DNA of 43,302 nucleotides from JBCFBK01 sp038562555. GTDB lineage: Bacteria; Bacteroidota; Bacteroidia; Bacteroidales; Prolixibacteraceae. Each line of letters begins with the position of its first letter. Position 1 is the first letter of the stretch. The stretch spans positions 1 to 43,302 of the forward strand of contig JBCFBK010000051.1 in NCBI GenBank assembly GCA_038562555.1, in the 5' to 3' direction. A model generated the notes under the pieces. The model was given only the letters and a program-made list of their open reading frames with translations. It had not been told where the DNA came from and ran no database searches. Below, piece after piece: positions 17,003 to 25,672 of the stretch. The position numbers and the translations under genes were made by a program.

Positions 17003-18202
17003 TTATCTTGTTCTTCCGGGATAAACTTTTAAAGCTTCTTCCAGTATTTTAAGTGCCTTGCCCAAGTCTTTCTTTTTTAACACGTAGGCAAGACGGACCT
17101 CGTCCTTTCCGCAGCCGGGTGTGGTGTAAAATCCGGAAGCAGGCGCCAGGAATACCGTTTCATTTTCATATTCAAAGTCCGAAAGCAGCCATGCACAAAA
17201 TTTATCGGCATCGTCAACCGGAAGCCTGGCGACCGTGTAAAAAGCGCCCATGGGAATTGGTGAATAAACGCCGTCAATATGATTGAGCCCGTCGATCAGG
17301 TATTTTCTCCGTTCCACATATTCGTTGTAAGAATCCATCAGGTATTCTTCGTTATCTTCGAGTGATGCTTCCGCCACGATCTGTCCAATCAGCGGAGGAC
17401 TTAAACGGGCCTGGCAAAATTTCATCACCATGCGCCGCACTTCTGGGTCCTTCGATATCAGGGCTCCGATGCGGATGCCACATTCGCTGTAACGCTTCGA
17501 AACGGAATCGATCAGAATGACGTTCTTTTCAATACCTTCCAGATGGAAAGCTGAGATATAAGGTGCGCCGGTGTAGCAGAATTCGCGGTAGACTTCATCT
17601 GAAAACAGGAACAGATCATACTTTTTAACCAGGTCGCGAATGGCATTCATCTCTGCATGCGTGTAAAGATAACCGGTGGGGTTATTCGGATTACAGATCA
17701 TAATCCCTTTTGTTTTGGGCGTGATCAGCTTTTCAAATTCTTCAATGGGGGGTAAGCTAAATCCCTCATCAATACTGGCCGGTATCGATTTGATCACCGC
17801 ACCGGCAACAATGGCAAAAGCTTCATAGTTCGCATAAGCCGGCTCTGGCACGATGATCTCGTCACCCGGATCAAGGCATGACATGAATGCAAAGGTGACT
17901 GCCTCGCTGCCGCCTGTAGTAATAATGATGTCCTCAACCTGAACGTCAATCTTAAACTTCCGATAGTAGCTCACCAGCTTTTGACGCAAAGACAAAATTC
18001 CTTCACTCGGACTGTATTCCAGTATTTTCCGGTCGATGTTTTTCAGAGCGTCGAGCGCTTTCTGAGGCGTTGGAAGATCCGGTTGTCCAATGTTTAAGTG
18101 ATAAACCTTACGACCCGCTGCCTTTGCTTTATTGGCCAAAGGAACAAGCTTGCGGATTGGTGAATCGGGCATTTTATTACCGCGGACAGATGTGGTTGGC
18201 AT
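17003..18202 (-). CDS. PLP-dependent aminotransferase, class I/II (fold type I)
   Basis: This 399-aa aspartate-aminotransferase-like enzyme has the PLP-binding Lys236 in DSVSKRYS, the NPNNPTG segment (171-177), SDEVYREF (201-208) and the carboxylate-binding Arg region near the C-terminus. The N-terminus carries the G-Q-P-D-L substrate loop. Members of this subgroup act on aspartate, aromatic amino acids or alanine, and substrate cannot be read from these motifs. Alanine dehydrogenase is the divergent neighbour, which hints at an amino-acid/pyruvate role but does not prove it. The -7 box TATCTTTG lies about 27 nt upstream of the ATG. Confidence 0.9.
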   Translation of the reverse strand: MPTTSVRGNKMPDSPIRKLVPLANKAKAAGRKVYHLNIGQPDLPTPQKALDALKNIDRKILEYSPSEGILSLRQKLVSYYRKFKIDVQVEDIIITTGGSEAVTFAFMSCLDPGDEIIVPEPAYANYEAFAIVAGAVIKSIPASIDEGFSLPPIEEFEKLITPKTKGIMICNPNNPTGYLYTHAEMNAIRDLVKKYDLFLFSDEVYREFCYTGAPYISAFHLEGIEKNVILIDSVSKRYSECGIRIGALISKDPEVRRMVMKFCQARLSPPLIGQIVAEASLEDNEEYLMDSYNEYVERRKYLIDGLNHIDGVYSPIPMGAFYTVARLPVDDADKFCAWLLSDFEYENETVFLAPASGFYTTPGCGKDEVRLAYVLKKKDLGKALKILEEALKVYPGRTR

Positions 18203-18228
18203 GTTAAAAAAATATATTTCCTGGCCGG

Positions 18229-18236
18229 CAAAGATA
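18229..18236 (-). promoter_or_regulatory. Promoter -7 box of the aminotransferase gene
   Basis: TATCTTTG on the minus strand is a full TAnnTTTG match 26 nt before the ATG. It is divergent from the ald promoter across about 170 nt of AT-rich DNA. Confidence 0.6.
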
Positions 18237-18408
18237 CAACTAACAAATTTATATTAGAATCACTTTTCCAATTTAAAATTGTAATAGCTTCTTGTTTAAA
18301 TCTGTTAAACTGACAGCAACTTTCTTGAAAGTGCGAAAGACCAGCCTTTTTCAGCCGCTCCCTGAATTTTTTTGTGGTAAAATCATGTTTTTAGGTTACT
18401 GATTATTA

Positions 18409-18416
18409 TAACTTTG
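18409..18416 (+). promoter_or_regulatory. Promoter -7 box of ald
   Basis: TAACTTTG is a full TAnnTTTG match 26 nt before the ald ATG. There is no good TTG at 18-23 nt. Confidence 0.6.
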
Positions 18417-18442
18417 ACTCCCGGTTCATAAAAACATAAGCT

Positions 18443-19555
18443 ATGATAATTGGAGTACCTAAGGAAATTAAGAATAATGAAAACCGTATTGCCTTAACGC
18501 CGGCGGGAGCTGCCGAGTTAATAAAGGCCGGACATACGGTTTATGTTCAAACAGGCGCCGGACACGGCAGTGGATTCTCTGACGGCGATTACATAACGGC
18601 AGGGGCGGGAATTCAGCCCGGACTGGAAGCAGTATATAATAAGGCTGAAATGATCATTAAAGTCAAAGAGCCGATTGCAGAGGAGTATTCGCTGATAAAA
18701 AAGGGACAGATCCTTTTTACGTACTTTCATTTTGCATCGTCGGAGGAACTTACCACGGCGATGATCCGCAGCGAAGCGGTTTGTCTGGCATACGAAACGG
18801 TTGAACTTAGCGACCGGTCCCTGCCGCTTTTAATCCCGATGTCGGAAGTTGCCGGGAGAATGGCCGTTCAGGAAGGCGCCAAATACCTGGAAAAACCTTT
18901 CGGCGGATACGGGGTGCTGCTGGGCGGCGTGCCCGGAGTCCCTCCGGCAAAGGTGCTGATTATCGGAGGTGGAATTGTGGGAACTGAAGCAGCCAAGGTC
19001 GCCGGCGGAATGGGAGCAGATGTAACGGTCATGGATGTCAGCATGAAGCGTTTGCGTTACCTTGACGATATTATGCCGGCAAACGTGAAGACCATGATGA
19101 GCAGCGCTTTTTATCTGCGTGAAATGGTGAAAACACATGATCTGATTATTGGTGCTGTCCTCATACCGGGAGCAAAGGCCCCGAAACTGGTCACCCGCGA
19201 AATGGTTTCGGTCATGAGACCCGGAACGGTGATGGTCGATGTTGCGGTCGATCAGGGCGGATGCTTCGAAACGACCCGCCCCACCACTCATGATCATCCT
19301 ACCTTCGTCGTTGATGACGTCATTCATTATTGTGTTGCAAACATGCCGGGTGCTGTTCCACGTACCTCGACCATGGCCCTGACCAACGCAACGCTCCCCT
19401 TTGCCCTCGAAATTGCCACGAAAGGCTGGAAACAGGCCTGCCGCGAAAGCGAGCCTTTGAGAAAAGGGTTGAATATCGTTGACGGGAAGGTCGTATACAA
19501 AGGCGTCTCGGAGGCGTTCGGACTTCCCGGCGCTGACGTGGAATCGGTATTGTAA
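18443..19555 (+). CDS. ald: Alanine dehydrogenase
   Basis: This NAD-dependent enzyme interconverts L-alanine with pyruvate and ammonia. At 370 aa it matches the family length and key residues fall at the M. tuberculosis positions: Arg15, Lys75, His96 and Asp270. The Rossmann motif GGGIVGTEAA is at 175-184. The N-terminus MIIGVPKEIKNNENR is the family signature. It is monocistronic, with its own promoter upstream and a repeat-filled gap downstream. It may link amino-acid degradation to NADH balance, working beside the divergent aminotransferase. Confidence 0.98.
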   Translation: MIIGVPKEIKNNENRIALTPAGAAELIKAGHTVYVQTGAGHGSGFSDGDYITAGAGIQPGLEAVYNKAEMIIKVKEPIAEEYSLIKKGQILFTYFHFASSEELTTAMIRSEAVCLAYETVELSDRSLPLLIPMSEVAGRMAVQEGAKYLEKPFGGYGVLLGGVPGVPPAKVLIIGGGIVGTEAAKVAGGMGADVTVMDVSMKRLRYLDDIMPANVKTMMSSAFYLREMVKTHDLIIGAVLIPGAKAPKLVTREMVSVMRPGTVMVDVAVDQGGCFETTRPTTHDHPTFVVDDVIHYCVANMPGAVPRTSTMALTNATLPFALEIATKGWKQACRESEPLRKGLNIVDGKVVYKGVSEAFGLPGADVESVL

Positions 19556-19561
19556 CTTTTC

Positions 19562-19596
19562 AGACACAAGTATCAAGACGCAAGACACAAGACGGA
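19562..19596 (+). repeat. Half copy of the dispersed repeat end
   Basis: AGACACAAGTATCAAG (19562-19577) and the following acgcaagacacaagacgg repeat the terminal words of copy A. The first 16 nt are the exact inverted complement of 19802-19817 at the far end of copy B, so the whole 256-nt stretch is bounded by perfect inverted arms. Confidence 0.7.
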
Positions 19597-19680
19597 TTTT
19601 TGGCGGGCATTCCGCCGATGATCCCGAGTGGCCCTGAAATGATTTCATTAAAGGGATGGTTTGTAAATTGTCAAAAATTG

Positions 19681-19817
19681 TAAAGAGCAAGGGGCACAGC
19701 GTACAGCGGAGACCGGAAAATGGAGACAGGAGAACGGAAGAAAATCTTCCGGTGTCCGTCTTCCCTGCTTCGTGCTCCTTGTTCAGTCTTGTGTCCCGAT
19801 ACTTGATACTTGTGTCT
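19681..19817 (-). repeat. Dispersed intergenic repeat, copy B (full length)
   Basis: The ald-valS gap (19556-19875, 320 nt) has no gene. Read on the minus strand this part aligns along its length with 1502-1652, sharing caaggagcacgaagcaggga and ttttccggtctccg, with two short indels. A dyad CGGAAGA-AAA-TCTTCCG is at 19735-19751. The stretch 19597-19680 between the half copy and copy B shows only a small GGCGG/CCGCC hairpin (19602-19616). Confidence 0.85.
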
Positions 19818-19837
19818 AATTTTCAATAAAGTTTTTT

Positions 19838-19845
19838 TATTTTTG
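19838..19845 (+). promoter_or_regulatory. Promoter -7 box of valS
   Basis: TATTTTTG is a full TAnnTTTG match 30 nt before the valS ATG at 19876. The nearest TTG (19810-19812) lies within the end of repeat copy B, 25 nt away, which is longer than usual. Confidence 0.5.
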
Positions 19846-19875
19846 CTGGCCAATTGCAAATACACAAAACAGACA

Positions 19876-22503
19876 ATGGACATTCCCAGTAAGTACAGGC
19901 CGGCAGAAGTTGAAAACAAGTGGTACGGATATTGGATGGAAAAGGGCTTTTTTCATTCTGTCCCCGACGAACGTGAACCTTACGCGATTGTTATTCCGCC
20001 TCCCAATGTGACAGGGGTCCTGCATATGGGGCACATGCTGAATAATACCATTCAGGATATTCTGACGCGCCGCGCCCGCATGCTGGGCAAAAATGCCTGC
20101 TGGGTCCCCGGGACCGACCACGCATCGATAGCTACAGAAGCCAAGGTTGTCGCAAAACTCAAAGCCGAAGGCTTGACCAAAGCCGACCTGAGCCGGGAAG
20201 AGTTTTTAAAACATGCCTGGGAATGGACGCATAAGCACGGCGGCATTATACTGGAACAGCTTAAAAAACTTGGCGCGTCGTGCGACTGGGACCGCGCCTG
20301 TTTTACGATGGATGAAGTCCGAAGCGAATCGGTTATACAGATATTTGTTGACCTGTACAGGAAGGGTTTAATATACCGGGGGGTACGGATGGTTCACTGG
20401 GATCCTGCTGCAAAAACTGCCCTGTCGGATGAAGAAGTCATCTACCGGGAAGTGCAGTCGAAGCTTTATTATCTGAAGTACCCCATCGAAGGAAGCGAAC
20501 ACGAGTTTGTAACAATCGCTACCACGCGTCCCGAAACGATACTTGGCGACACGGCTGTTTGTGTGAACCCCAACGATGAACGGTTCAGGCCCCTGAAAGG
20601 CAAGCGGGTGCTGGTGCCGCTGTTAAACCGGCCGGTGCCGGTCATCGAGGACGAATATGTCGACATGGAATTTGGGACCGGATGTCTGAAAATTACCCCG
20701 GCACACGACGTGAATGATTACGAGATCGGTCTGCGCTTTAATCTGCCGGTCATCGATATTTTTAATGACGACGGGACCCTGAGTGAGAAGGCCGGATTAT
20801 TTGTCGGCCAGGATCGTTTCGCAGTCCGGGAACAAATTATCCCCGAGCTTGAAAAAGGAGGCTACGTTGAGAAGATCGAGGATTATACCAATAAGGTCGG
20901 CTATTCGGAACGGACCGATGCAGCGATAGAGCCTAAGTTGTCGGCGCAATGGTTCCTGAAAATGAATGATCTGGTGAAACCGGCGCTCGACCATGTCATG
21001 AACGATGATATCGTGTTTTATCCCGCCAAGTTCAAAAACAGCTACCGGCACTGGATGGAAAACATCAAGGATTGGTGTATCAGCCGCCAGTTGTGGTGGG
21101 GGCACCGGATCCCGGTCTATTATCTTGCCGACGGCTCCTTTATTGTTGCGCAAAATACGGAGCAGGCAGTAGATCTGGCCCGGGAAAAAAGCGGCAATAC
21201 CGCACTTACAGCAAGTGATCTGCGGCAGGACGAGGATGTGCTGGATACCTGGTTCTCGAGCTGGTTATGGCCCATCTCCGTCTTTGACGGAATCAGGAAA
21301 CCGGAAAACCGGGAAATACAATATTATTATCCTACCAACGATTTGGTAACAGCCCCCGATATTATTTTTTTCTGGGTGGCCAGGATGATCATGACGGGAT
21401 ATGAATACCGTGATCAATTCCCTTTTAAGAATGTTTACTTTACGGGGATGGTACGAGACAAGCTGCGCCGAAAGATGTCGAAGTCGCTGGGAAATTCGCC
21501 CGACCCGCTCGATCTGATTGCCAGTTATGGCGCTGACGGCGTCCGTGTGGGCATGCTGCTTTGCTCACCGGCAGGCGGTGATTTGCTCTTCGATGAGAGT
21601 CTTCCCCAACAGGGGGCCGGTTTTGCTACCAAGGTATGGAATTCGTTCCGGCTGGTGAAGGGATGGACAGTCGACCGCTCGCTTTCGCAACCCGAGCATT
21701 CCCGTCTGGCGCTGGAATGGTTCCGGAACAAGTTTGGCGGCATACTGGAGCAGACCAATGATCACTTCGATAAATTCCGGATATCCGATGCACTGATGAG
21801 TGTCTACACCACCGTGCGCGATGAATTCTCCGGTTGGCTGCTCGAAATTGTCAAGCCGGCATACCAGCAGCCCGTTGATGCAAAAACTTACGCGGAGCTC
21901 ATCGAAACGTTCGACTCTGTTTTGCGTTTTCTTCATCCGTTCATGCCGTTTGTCAGTGAAGAGATCTGGCAGTTGCTGAAAAAGCGAAACGACGGCGATA
22001 GTATCATGATCAGCCGCTGGCCGGAGGCCGTTGCCGCCGATGAATTGCTGATCCGGCGTTTTGAGGATGTTAAGGAAGTTGTTTCGGGAATCCGGACGAT
22101 TCGCACCAATAATAATATTCCCAATAAAGAACCCCTGGAATTGATCGTACTGCCCGGCGACAAGGGTTATCATGACGGTTTTGACAGCATACTGATCAAA
22201 CTGGGTAATTTGTCAGGACTAAGAAAGGTAGAACAGGAGGTGCAGGGAGCGGCATCTTTTCTGGTGAAATCAACGACCTTTTTCATCCCGCTTGCGGGTA
22301 TGGTCGATGCGGAAGAAGAACGGGAAAAGCTGCTTGCTGAACTCGAATATACGCGTGGTTTCCTGCAAACGGTTATGAAAAAACTAAGCAATGAACGTTT
22401 TGTCGGCAATGCGCCTGAATCGGTTGTGGCGACCGAGCACGCCAAAAAGGCTGACGCTGAAGCAAAAATAAAGGCGCTGGAAGAACAGTTGGCAAGACTG
22501 TAA
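19876..22503 (+). CDS. valS: Valine--tRNA ligase
   Basis: This class I synthetase charges tRNA-Val in the cytosol. From the ATG at 19876 it is 875 aa. The open frame reaches back to 19810, but that part lies over the promoter and repeat. The HIGH motif is HMGH within PPNVTGVLHMGH (42-53). The CP1 editing domain follows with the TTRPET segment. The KMSKS motif is at 533-537. An anticodon-binding domain and a C-terminal coiled coil (about 810-875) complete it. All parts are intact. It is probably monocistronic, since a 169-nt gap with repeat-like words separates it from glmM. Confidence 0.98.
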   Translation: MDIPSKYRPAEVENKWYGYWMEKGFFHSVPDEREPYAIVIPPPNVTGVLHMGHMLNNTIQDILTRRARMLGKNACWVPGTDHASIATEAKVVAKLKAEGLTKADLSREEFLKHAWEWTHKHGGIILEQLKKLGASCDWDRACFTMDEVRSESVIQIFVDLYRKGLIYRGVRMVHWDPAAKTALSDEEVIYREVQSKLYYLKYPIEGSEHEFVTIATTRPETILGDTAVCVNPNDERFRPLKGKRVLVPLLNRPVPVIEDEYVDMEFGTGCLKITPAHDVNDYEIGLRFNLPVIDIFNDDGTLSEKAGLFVGQDRFAVREQIIPELEKGGYVEKIEDYTNKVGYSERTDAAIEPKLSAQWFLKMNDLVKPALDHVMNDDIVFYPAKFKNSYRHWMENIKDWCISRQLWWGHRIPVYYLADGSFIVAQNTEQAVDLAREKSGNTALTASDLRQDEDVLDTWFSSWLWPISVFDGIRKPENREIQYYYPTNDLVTAPDIIFFWVARMIMTGYEYRDQFPFKNVYFTGMVRDKLRRKMSKSLGNSPDPLDLIASYGADGVRVGMLLCSPAGGDLLFDESLPQQGAGFATKVWNSFRLVKGWTVDRSLSQPEHSRLALEWFRNKFGGILEQTNDHFDKFRISDALMSVYTTVRDEFSGWLLEIVKPAYQQPVDAKTYAELIETFDSVLRFLHPFMPFVSEEIWQLLKKRNDGDSIMISRWPEAVAADELLIRRFEDVKEVVSGIRTIRTNNNIPNKEPLELIVLPGDKGYHDGFDSILIKLGNLSGLRKVEQEVQGAASFLVKSTTFFIPLAGMVDAEEEREKLLAELEYTRGFLQTVMKKLSNERFVGNAPESVVATEHAKKADAEAKIKALEEQLARL

Positions 22504-22630
22504 AGAGTCGTGAGTAGCGAGAGAAAGGTAGCAGGGTAACAAGATACCAGGGTATTAGGGGTAAAAAAAAGTATTTTAAACGAGGAAGATTCAAACCATG
22601 TGACCATGCAACCTTGAAACCTTGTAGCCA
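22504..22630. repeat. Word-like intergenic low-complexity repeat, second type
   Basis: The gap after valS is made of short variants of one theme: gtagcagggtaacaagatac, then accatgtgaccatgcaacct and tgaaaccttgtagcca. ACC/GGT and AAG/CTT steps recur about every 8 nt. No second copy is in the window, but the build resembles the other word-like gaps here. Confidence 0.45.
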
Positions 22631-22672
22631 TTTTTTCAGTTTTTCGGTTTTATAATTTAACCATTTATCATC

Positions 22673-24058
22673 ATGCCTTTAATCAAATCAATTTCAGGAA
22701 TACGCGGGACCATTGGCGGAGTGCCCGGCCAGGGCTTGTCTCCCCTTGACGTTGTCAGGTTTACAGCAGCTTACGCCTGGTGGCTAAGGAAAAGTTCAAC
22801 CGGGAAAAAACTAAAGGTAATCGTTGGACGCGATGCCCGTATTTCCGGTGAAATGGTCAATGCGCTGGTTTGCGCAAGCCTGTCCGGAATGGGGTGCGAT
22901 GTGATCAATATCGGACTGGCTACCACCCCCACCACCGAAATAGCCGTTACCGGAGAGGGGGCAGACGGTGGGATTATCCTTACGGCAAGCCACAATCCCC
23001 GGCAGTGGAATGCCCTGAAACTGCTCAATCGGAAAGGCGAATTTCTTTCGGCCGGTGATGGCGAACTCGTGCTGCAATACGCGGAAAAGGAGGAGTTTAT
23101 TTTTGCCGGTGTCGATGATCTGGGAAAAATTACCGAAAAGGATTATACGCGGGAACACGTCCTGAAGATATTGGACCTGCCGCTGGTGGATACCGAAGTG
23201 ATCCGCGACGCCGGGTTTTCGGTCGCATTTGACGCGGTGAACTCGGTTGGCGGAATCGCGATCCCGTTGTTGCTTCAGTATCTGGGGGTCAAACGTATCG
23301 TACCCATCAATGATGAACCGACAGGTGAGTTCGCCCATATCCCCGAACCGTTGCCGGAGAACTTAACAGAAACCTGCAGGTTGGTTAAAGAAAGAAAGGT
23401 CGACGTGTGCTTTGTCGTCGACCCTGATGTCGATCGCCTGTCAATTATTAGCGAGGACGGAACCATGTTCAATGAGGAATATACCCTGGTTGCACTGGCC
23501 GACTATGTGTTGTCTGTGACACCTGGCAATACGGTTTCCAACATGTCGTCGAGCCGCGCGTTACGCGTTATCACCGAAAAGCATGGTTGCTCCTATGCCG
23601 CCTCTGCTGTCGGTGAGGTGAACGTGGTGGAGAAGATGAAGGAAACAGGTGCCGTGATTGGCGGTGAAGGAAACGGTGGGGTGATATACCCTGAGCTGCA
23701 TTACGGACGCGACGCCCTGGTGGGCATTGCCTTGTTTCTGACCCAACTGGCTAAATCCGGAAAAAAATGTTCCGACTTACGAAAGACATATCCCGACTAT
23801 TTTATTTCGAAAAACAAAATCGAGCTTACCCCCGACGTTCAGGTAGATCAGGTGCTTGACCGGATCAGGGAGCGTTATCGTGATGAAAAGATCAGTACCA
23901 TCGATGGCGTTAAAATTGACTTTAAAGATGAGTGGGTACATCTGCGAAAATCGAATACCGAGCCGATTATCCGGATCTATTCTGAATCGGTCAGCATGGA
24001 AAAAGCGGATCAACTGGCGGGAAAACTCATAAAAGATATTAAAGAACAGGTTAAATAG
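22673..24058 (+). CDS. glmM: Phosphoglucosamine mutase (phosphohexomutase family)
   Basis: GlmM converts glucosamine-6-phosphate to glucosamine-1-phosphate for peptidoglycan and LPS precursors. The 461-aa protein has the phosphorylated Ser106 in TASHNP, metal-binding D250, D252 and D254 in DPDVDR, the sugar loop GGEGNGG and the phosphate-binding C-terminal SNTEP. The N-terminus SISGIRGTIGG is typical of this family. Phosphomannomutase/phosphoglucomutase activity cannot be ruled out from sequence, but the Bacteroidota members of this subgroup are called GlmM. A strong terminator follows. Confidence 0.9.
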   Translation: MPLIKSISGIRGTIGGVPGQGLSPLDVVRFTAAYAWWLRKSSTGKKLKVIVGRDARISGEMVNALVCASLSGMGCDVINIGLATTPTTEIAVTGEGADGGIILTASHNPRQWNALKLLNRKGEFLSAGDGELVLQYAEKEEFIFAGVDDLGKITEKDYTREHVLKILDLPLVDTEVIRDAGFSVAFDAVNSVGGIAIPLLLQYLGVKRIVPINDEPTGEFAHIPEPLPENLTETCRLVKERKVDVCFVVDPDVDRLSIISEDGTMFNEEYTLVALADYVLSVTPGNTVSNMSSSRALRVITEKHGCSYAASAVGEVNVVEKMKETGAVIGGEGNGGVIYPELHYGRDALVGIALFLTQLAKSGKKCSDLRKTYPDYFISKNKIELTPDVQVDQVLDRIRERYRDEKISTIDGVKIDFKDEWVHLRKSNTEPIIRIYSESVSMEKADQLAGKLIKDIKEQVK

Positions 24059-24061
24059 GTT

Positions 24062-24089
24062 AAAATCCGGCAAAAGAGCCGGATTTTTT
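24062..24089 (+). terminator. Intrinsic terminator of glmM
   Basis: AAATCCGGC and GCCGGATTT pair around AAAAGA, followed by a run of T. It begins 3 nt after the stop codon. Confidence 0.9.
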
Positions 24090-24262
24090 GCATGATAATT
24101 GCATGTACATGCGGGTTAACCCGCTTGAAGCGGTGTGACGTGTCATCTCTCAGAAATGTTAAACTTTGTCAAATCATATCTTAAGAAGAAAGTATTTGTT
24201 ACCGAATGACTTACTTTTACTTTAAAATCCTGAAAAGTCGCTAAACCGATATTGCCACGATC

Positions 24263-25654
24263 ATGAAAAACCAAAAAAAACTAATCTTACTCGTTGCTGT
24301 TCCAGTCATTTTACTCATCTTCGTTTTGGTCACCAAAACCAATAAAGAAGAGTTTACTGTTGTCACTACTGATGTTTTGAGAGGGAGGATAGATGTACAG
24401 GTGTTTTCGTCCGGACAAATTGAATCTGAAAACAAGATGAACATTCCTGTTCCTGCAAAACTGAATGACCGTAACTTACGGATCTGGAGTCTGAAAATCA
24501 CCGAGCTGGTGGAAGAAGGTACCTATGTTGACTCGGGTGATTTTGTTGCTACCCTTGATCCACAGGCAGTTCAGGAGCAGATAAAAAATGTTCAGGACGA
24601 GCTGGATAAGGCACTTACTGACTATCAGGATGCCAAAATCGATTCCAATCTCAATCTTTCCAATCAGCGCGATATTATTACCAATGCCTTGCTCGATAAG
24701 GAAGAACGGGAGATTATCGTAAAGGAGTCGGTTTACGAATCTCCGTCTATTATCAAGAAGGCTGAAATGGATTATGATAAGGCTGTACGGAGATATGAGC
24801 AGGAAAAGAAGGCCTATCTGTTAAAAAAACAGCAGGAAGAAAACAAGGTGAACCGTCAGTATATTAACTACCGGCAGTTAAATGAGCGGTTCGAAGGACT
24901 GGATGAACTATACCGTTCACTTACCATTACCGCCCCAAAAGCAGGCATTGTCACTTACATTAAAAATCCATGGGGGATTACCAAAGTTGGCTCCGATGTG
25001 TCCGGGAACAGTTCGGTCGCCACAATCCCCGATATGCGAAATCTGATTTCGCGGACCTTCATTAACGAGATCGACATATCAAAAGTCAGGGAAGGCCAGC
25101 AGGTGGCAATCGGGATAGACGCTTTCCCCGAAAAGAAGATGGAAGGAGAGGTATTATCGATTGCCAATATCGGTCAATCGATGCCAAACAGTGATGCCAA
25201 GGTGTTTGAGGTCAAGATCAAGGTGTTTGGCGAAGACAAGGATCTGAAACCCGCGATGACAACAAGCAATATCATTTCTACCAATACGTATCAGGATACT
25301 TTGTTTATCCCGGCCGATGCGGTCTTTCAGAATGACAGTCTGCAATATGTCTATTTAAAGAAATCAAAGATTACCAGGCAGATCGTAAAGCTCGGAGAAG
25401 CCAACGAAAACTTTGTGATCGTAGCCGGCGGTCTGAACGAAGGAGACCAGCTTTGCCTGAATGAGCCTGATAATGCGCAGGAACTTCCGTTCGAAGGGAT
25501 GGAGATCTATGCAGAGATCAAAAAGGAGAAAGAGGAAAAGCAGGTGGAAAAGGAAAGGGCCGAAGCCGCAGCAAAGAGGCAGGAAGCAGCAGCAAAGAGA
25601 AATTCCGGGCCACAACTGCCCGCCGGGATGATGGCCAGGCCGGCTTCCAGATAA
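24263..25654 (+). CDS. Periplasmic adaptor protein (HlyD/RND-type membrane fusion protein) 1
   Basis: This 463-aa protein has an N-terminal membrane anchor (about 6-23), a lipoyl/barrel-sandwich half, a long helical hairpin (about 105-215), the second lipoyl half with TITAPKAGIV, and beta-barrel and membrane-proximal domains. It ends in a charged Lys/Glu/Ala-rich tail (about 415-463). It would bridge the inner-membrane permease encoded 18 nt downstream to the TolC protein after it. It is a clear paralog of the adaptor at 28621 (shared LR(I/V)WS-KIT, NALLD and IDITK/IDISK segments). The terminator after glmM and a 170-nt leader suggest this starts the operon. The substrate is unknown. Confidence 0.9.
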   Translation: MKNQKKLILLVAVPVILLIFVLVTKTNKEEFTVVTTDVLRGRIDVQVFSSGQIESENKMNIPVPAKLNDRNLRIWSLKITELVEEGTYVDSGDFVATLDPQAVQEQIKNVQDELDKALTDYQDAKIDSNLNLSNQRDIITNALLDKEEREIIVKESVYESPSIIKKAEMDYDKAVRRYEQEKKAYLLKKQQEENKVNRQYINYRQLNERFEGLDELYRSLTITAPKAGIVTYIKNPWGITKVGSDVSGNSSVATIPDMRNLISRTFINEIDISKVREGQQVAIGIDAFPEKKMEGEVLSIANIGQSMPNSDAKVFEVKIKVFGEDKDLKPAMTTSNIISTNTYQDTLFIPADAVFQNDSLQYVYLKKSKITRQIVKLGEANENFVIVAGGLNEGDQLCLNEPDNAQELPFEGMEIYAEIKKEKEEKQVEKERAEAAAKRQEAAAKRNSGPQLPAGMMARPASR

Positions 25655-25672
25655 TACCAAAATCCGCAAAGC

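Noticed and set aside
19602..19616. Terminator after ald
   Set aside because: The GGCGG/CCGCC hairpin has no T-run on its 3' side in the ald direction.
18830..19690. A 286-codon open frame opposite ald
   Set aside because: It lies antisense to a perfectly conserved alanine dehydrogenase, is rich in His, Ser and Cys, and shows no domain.
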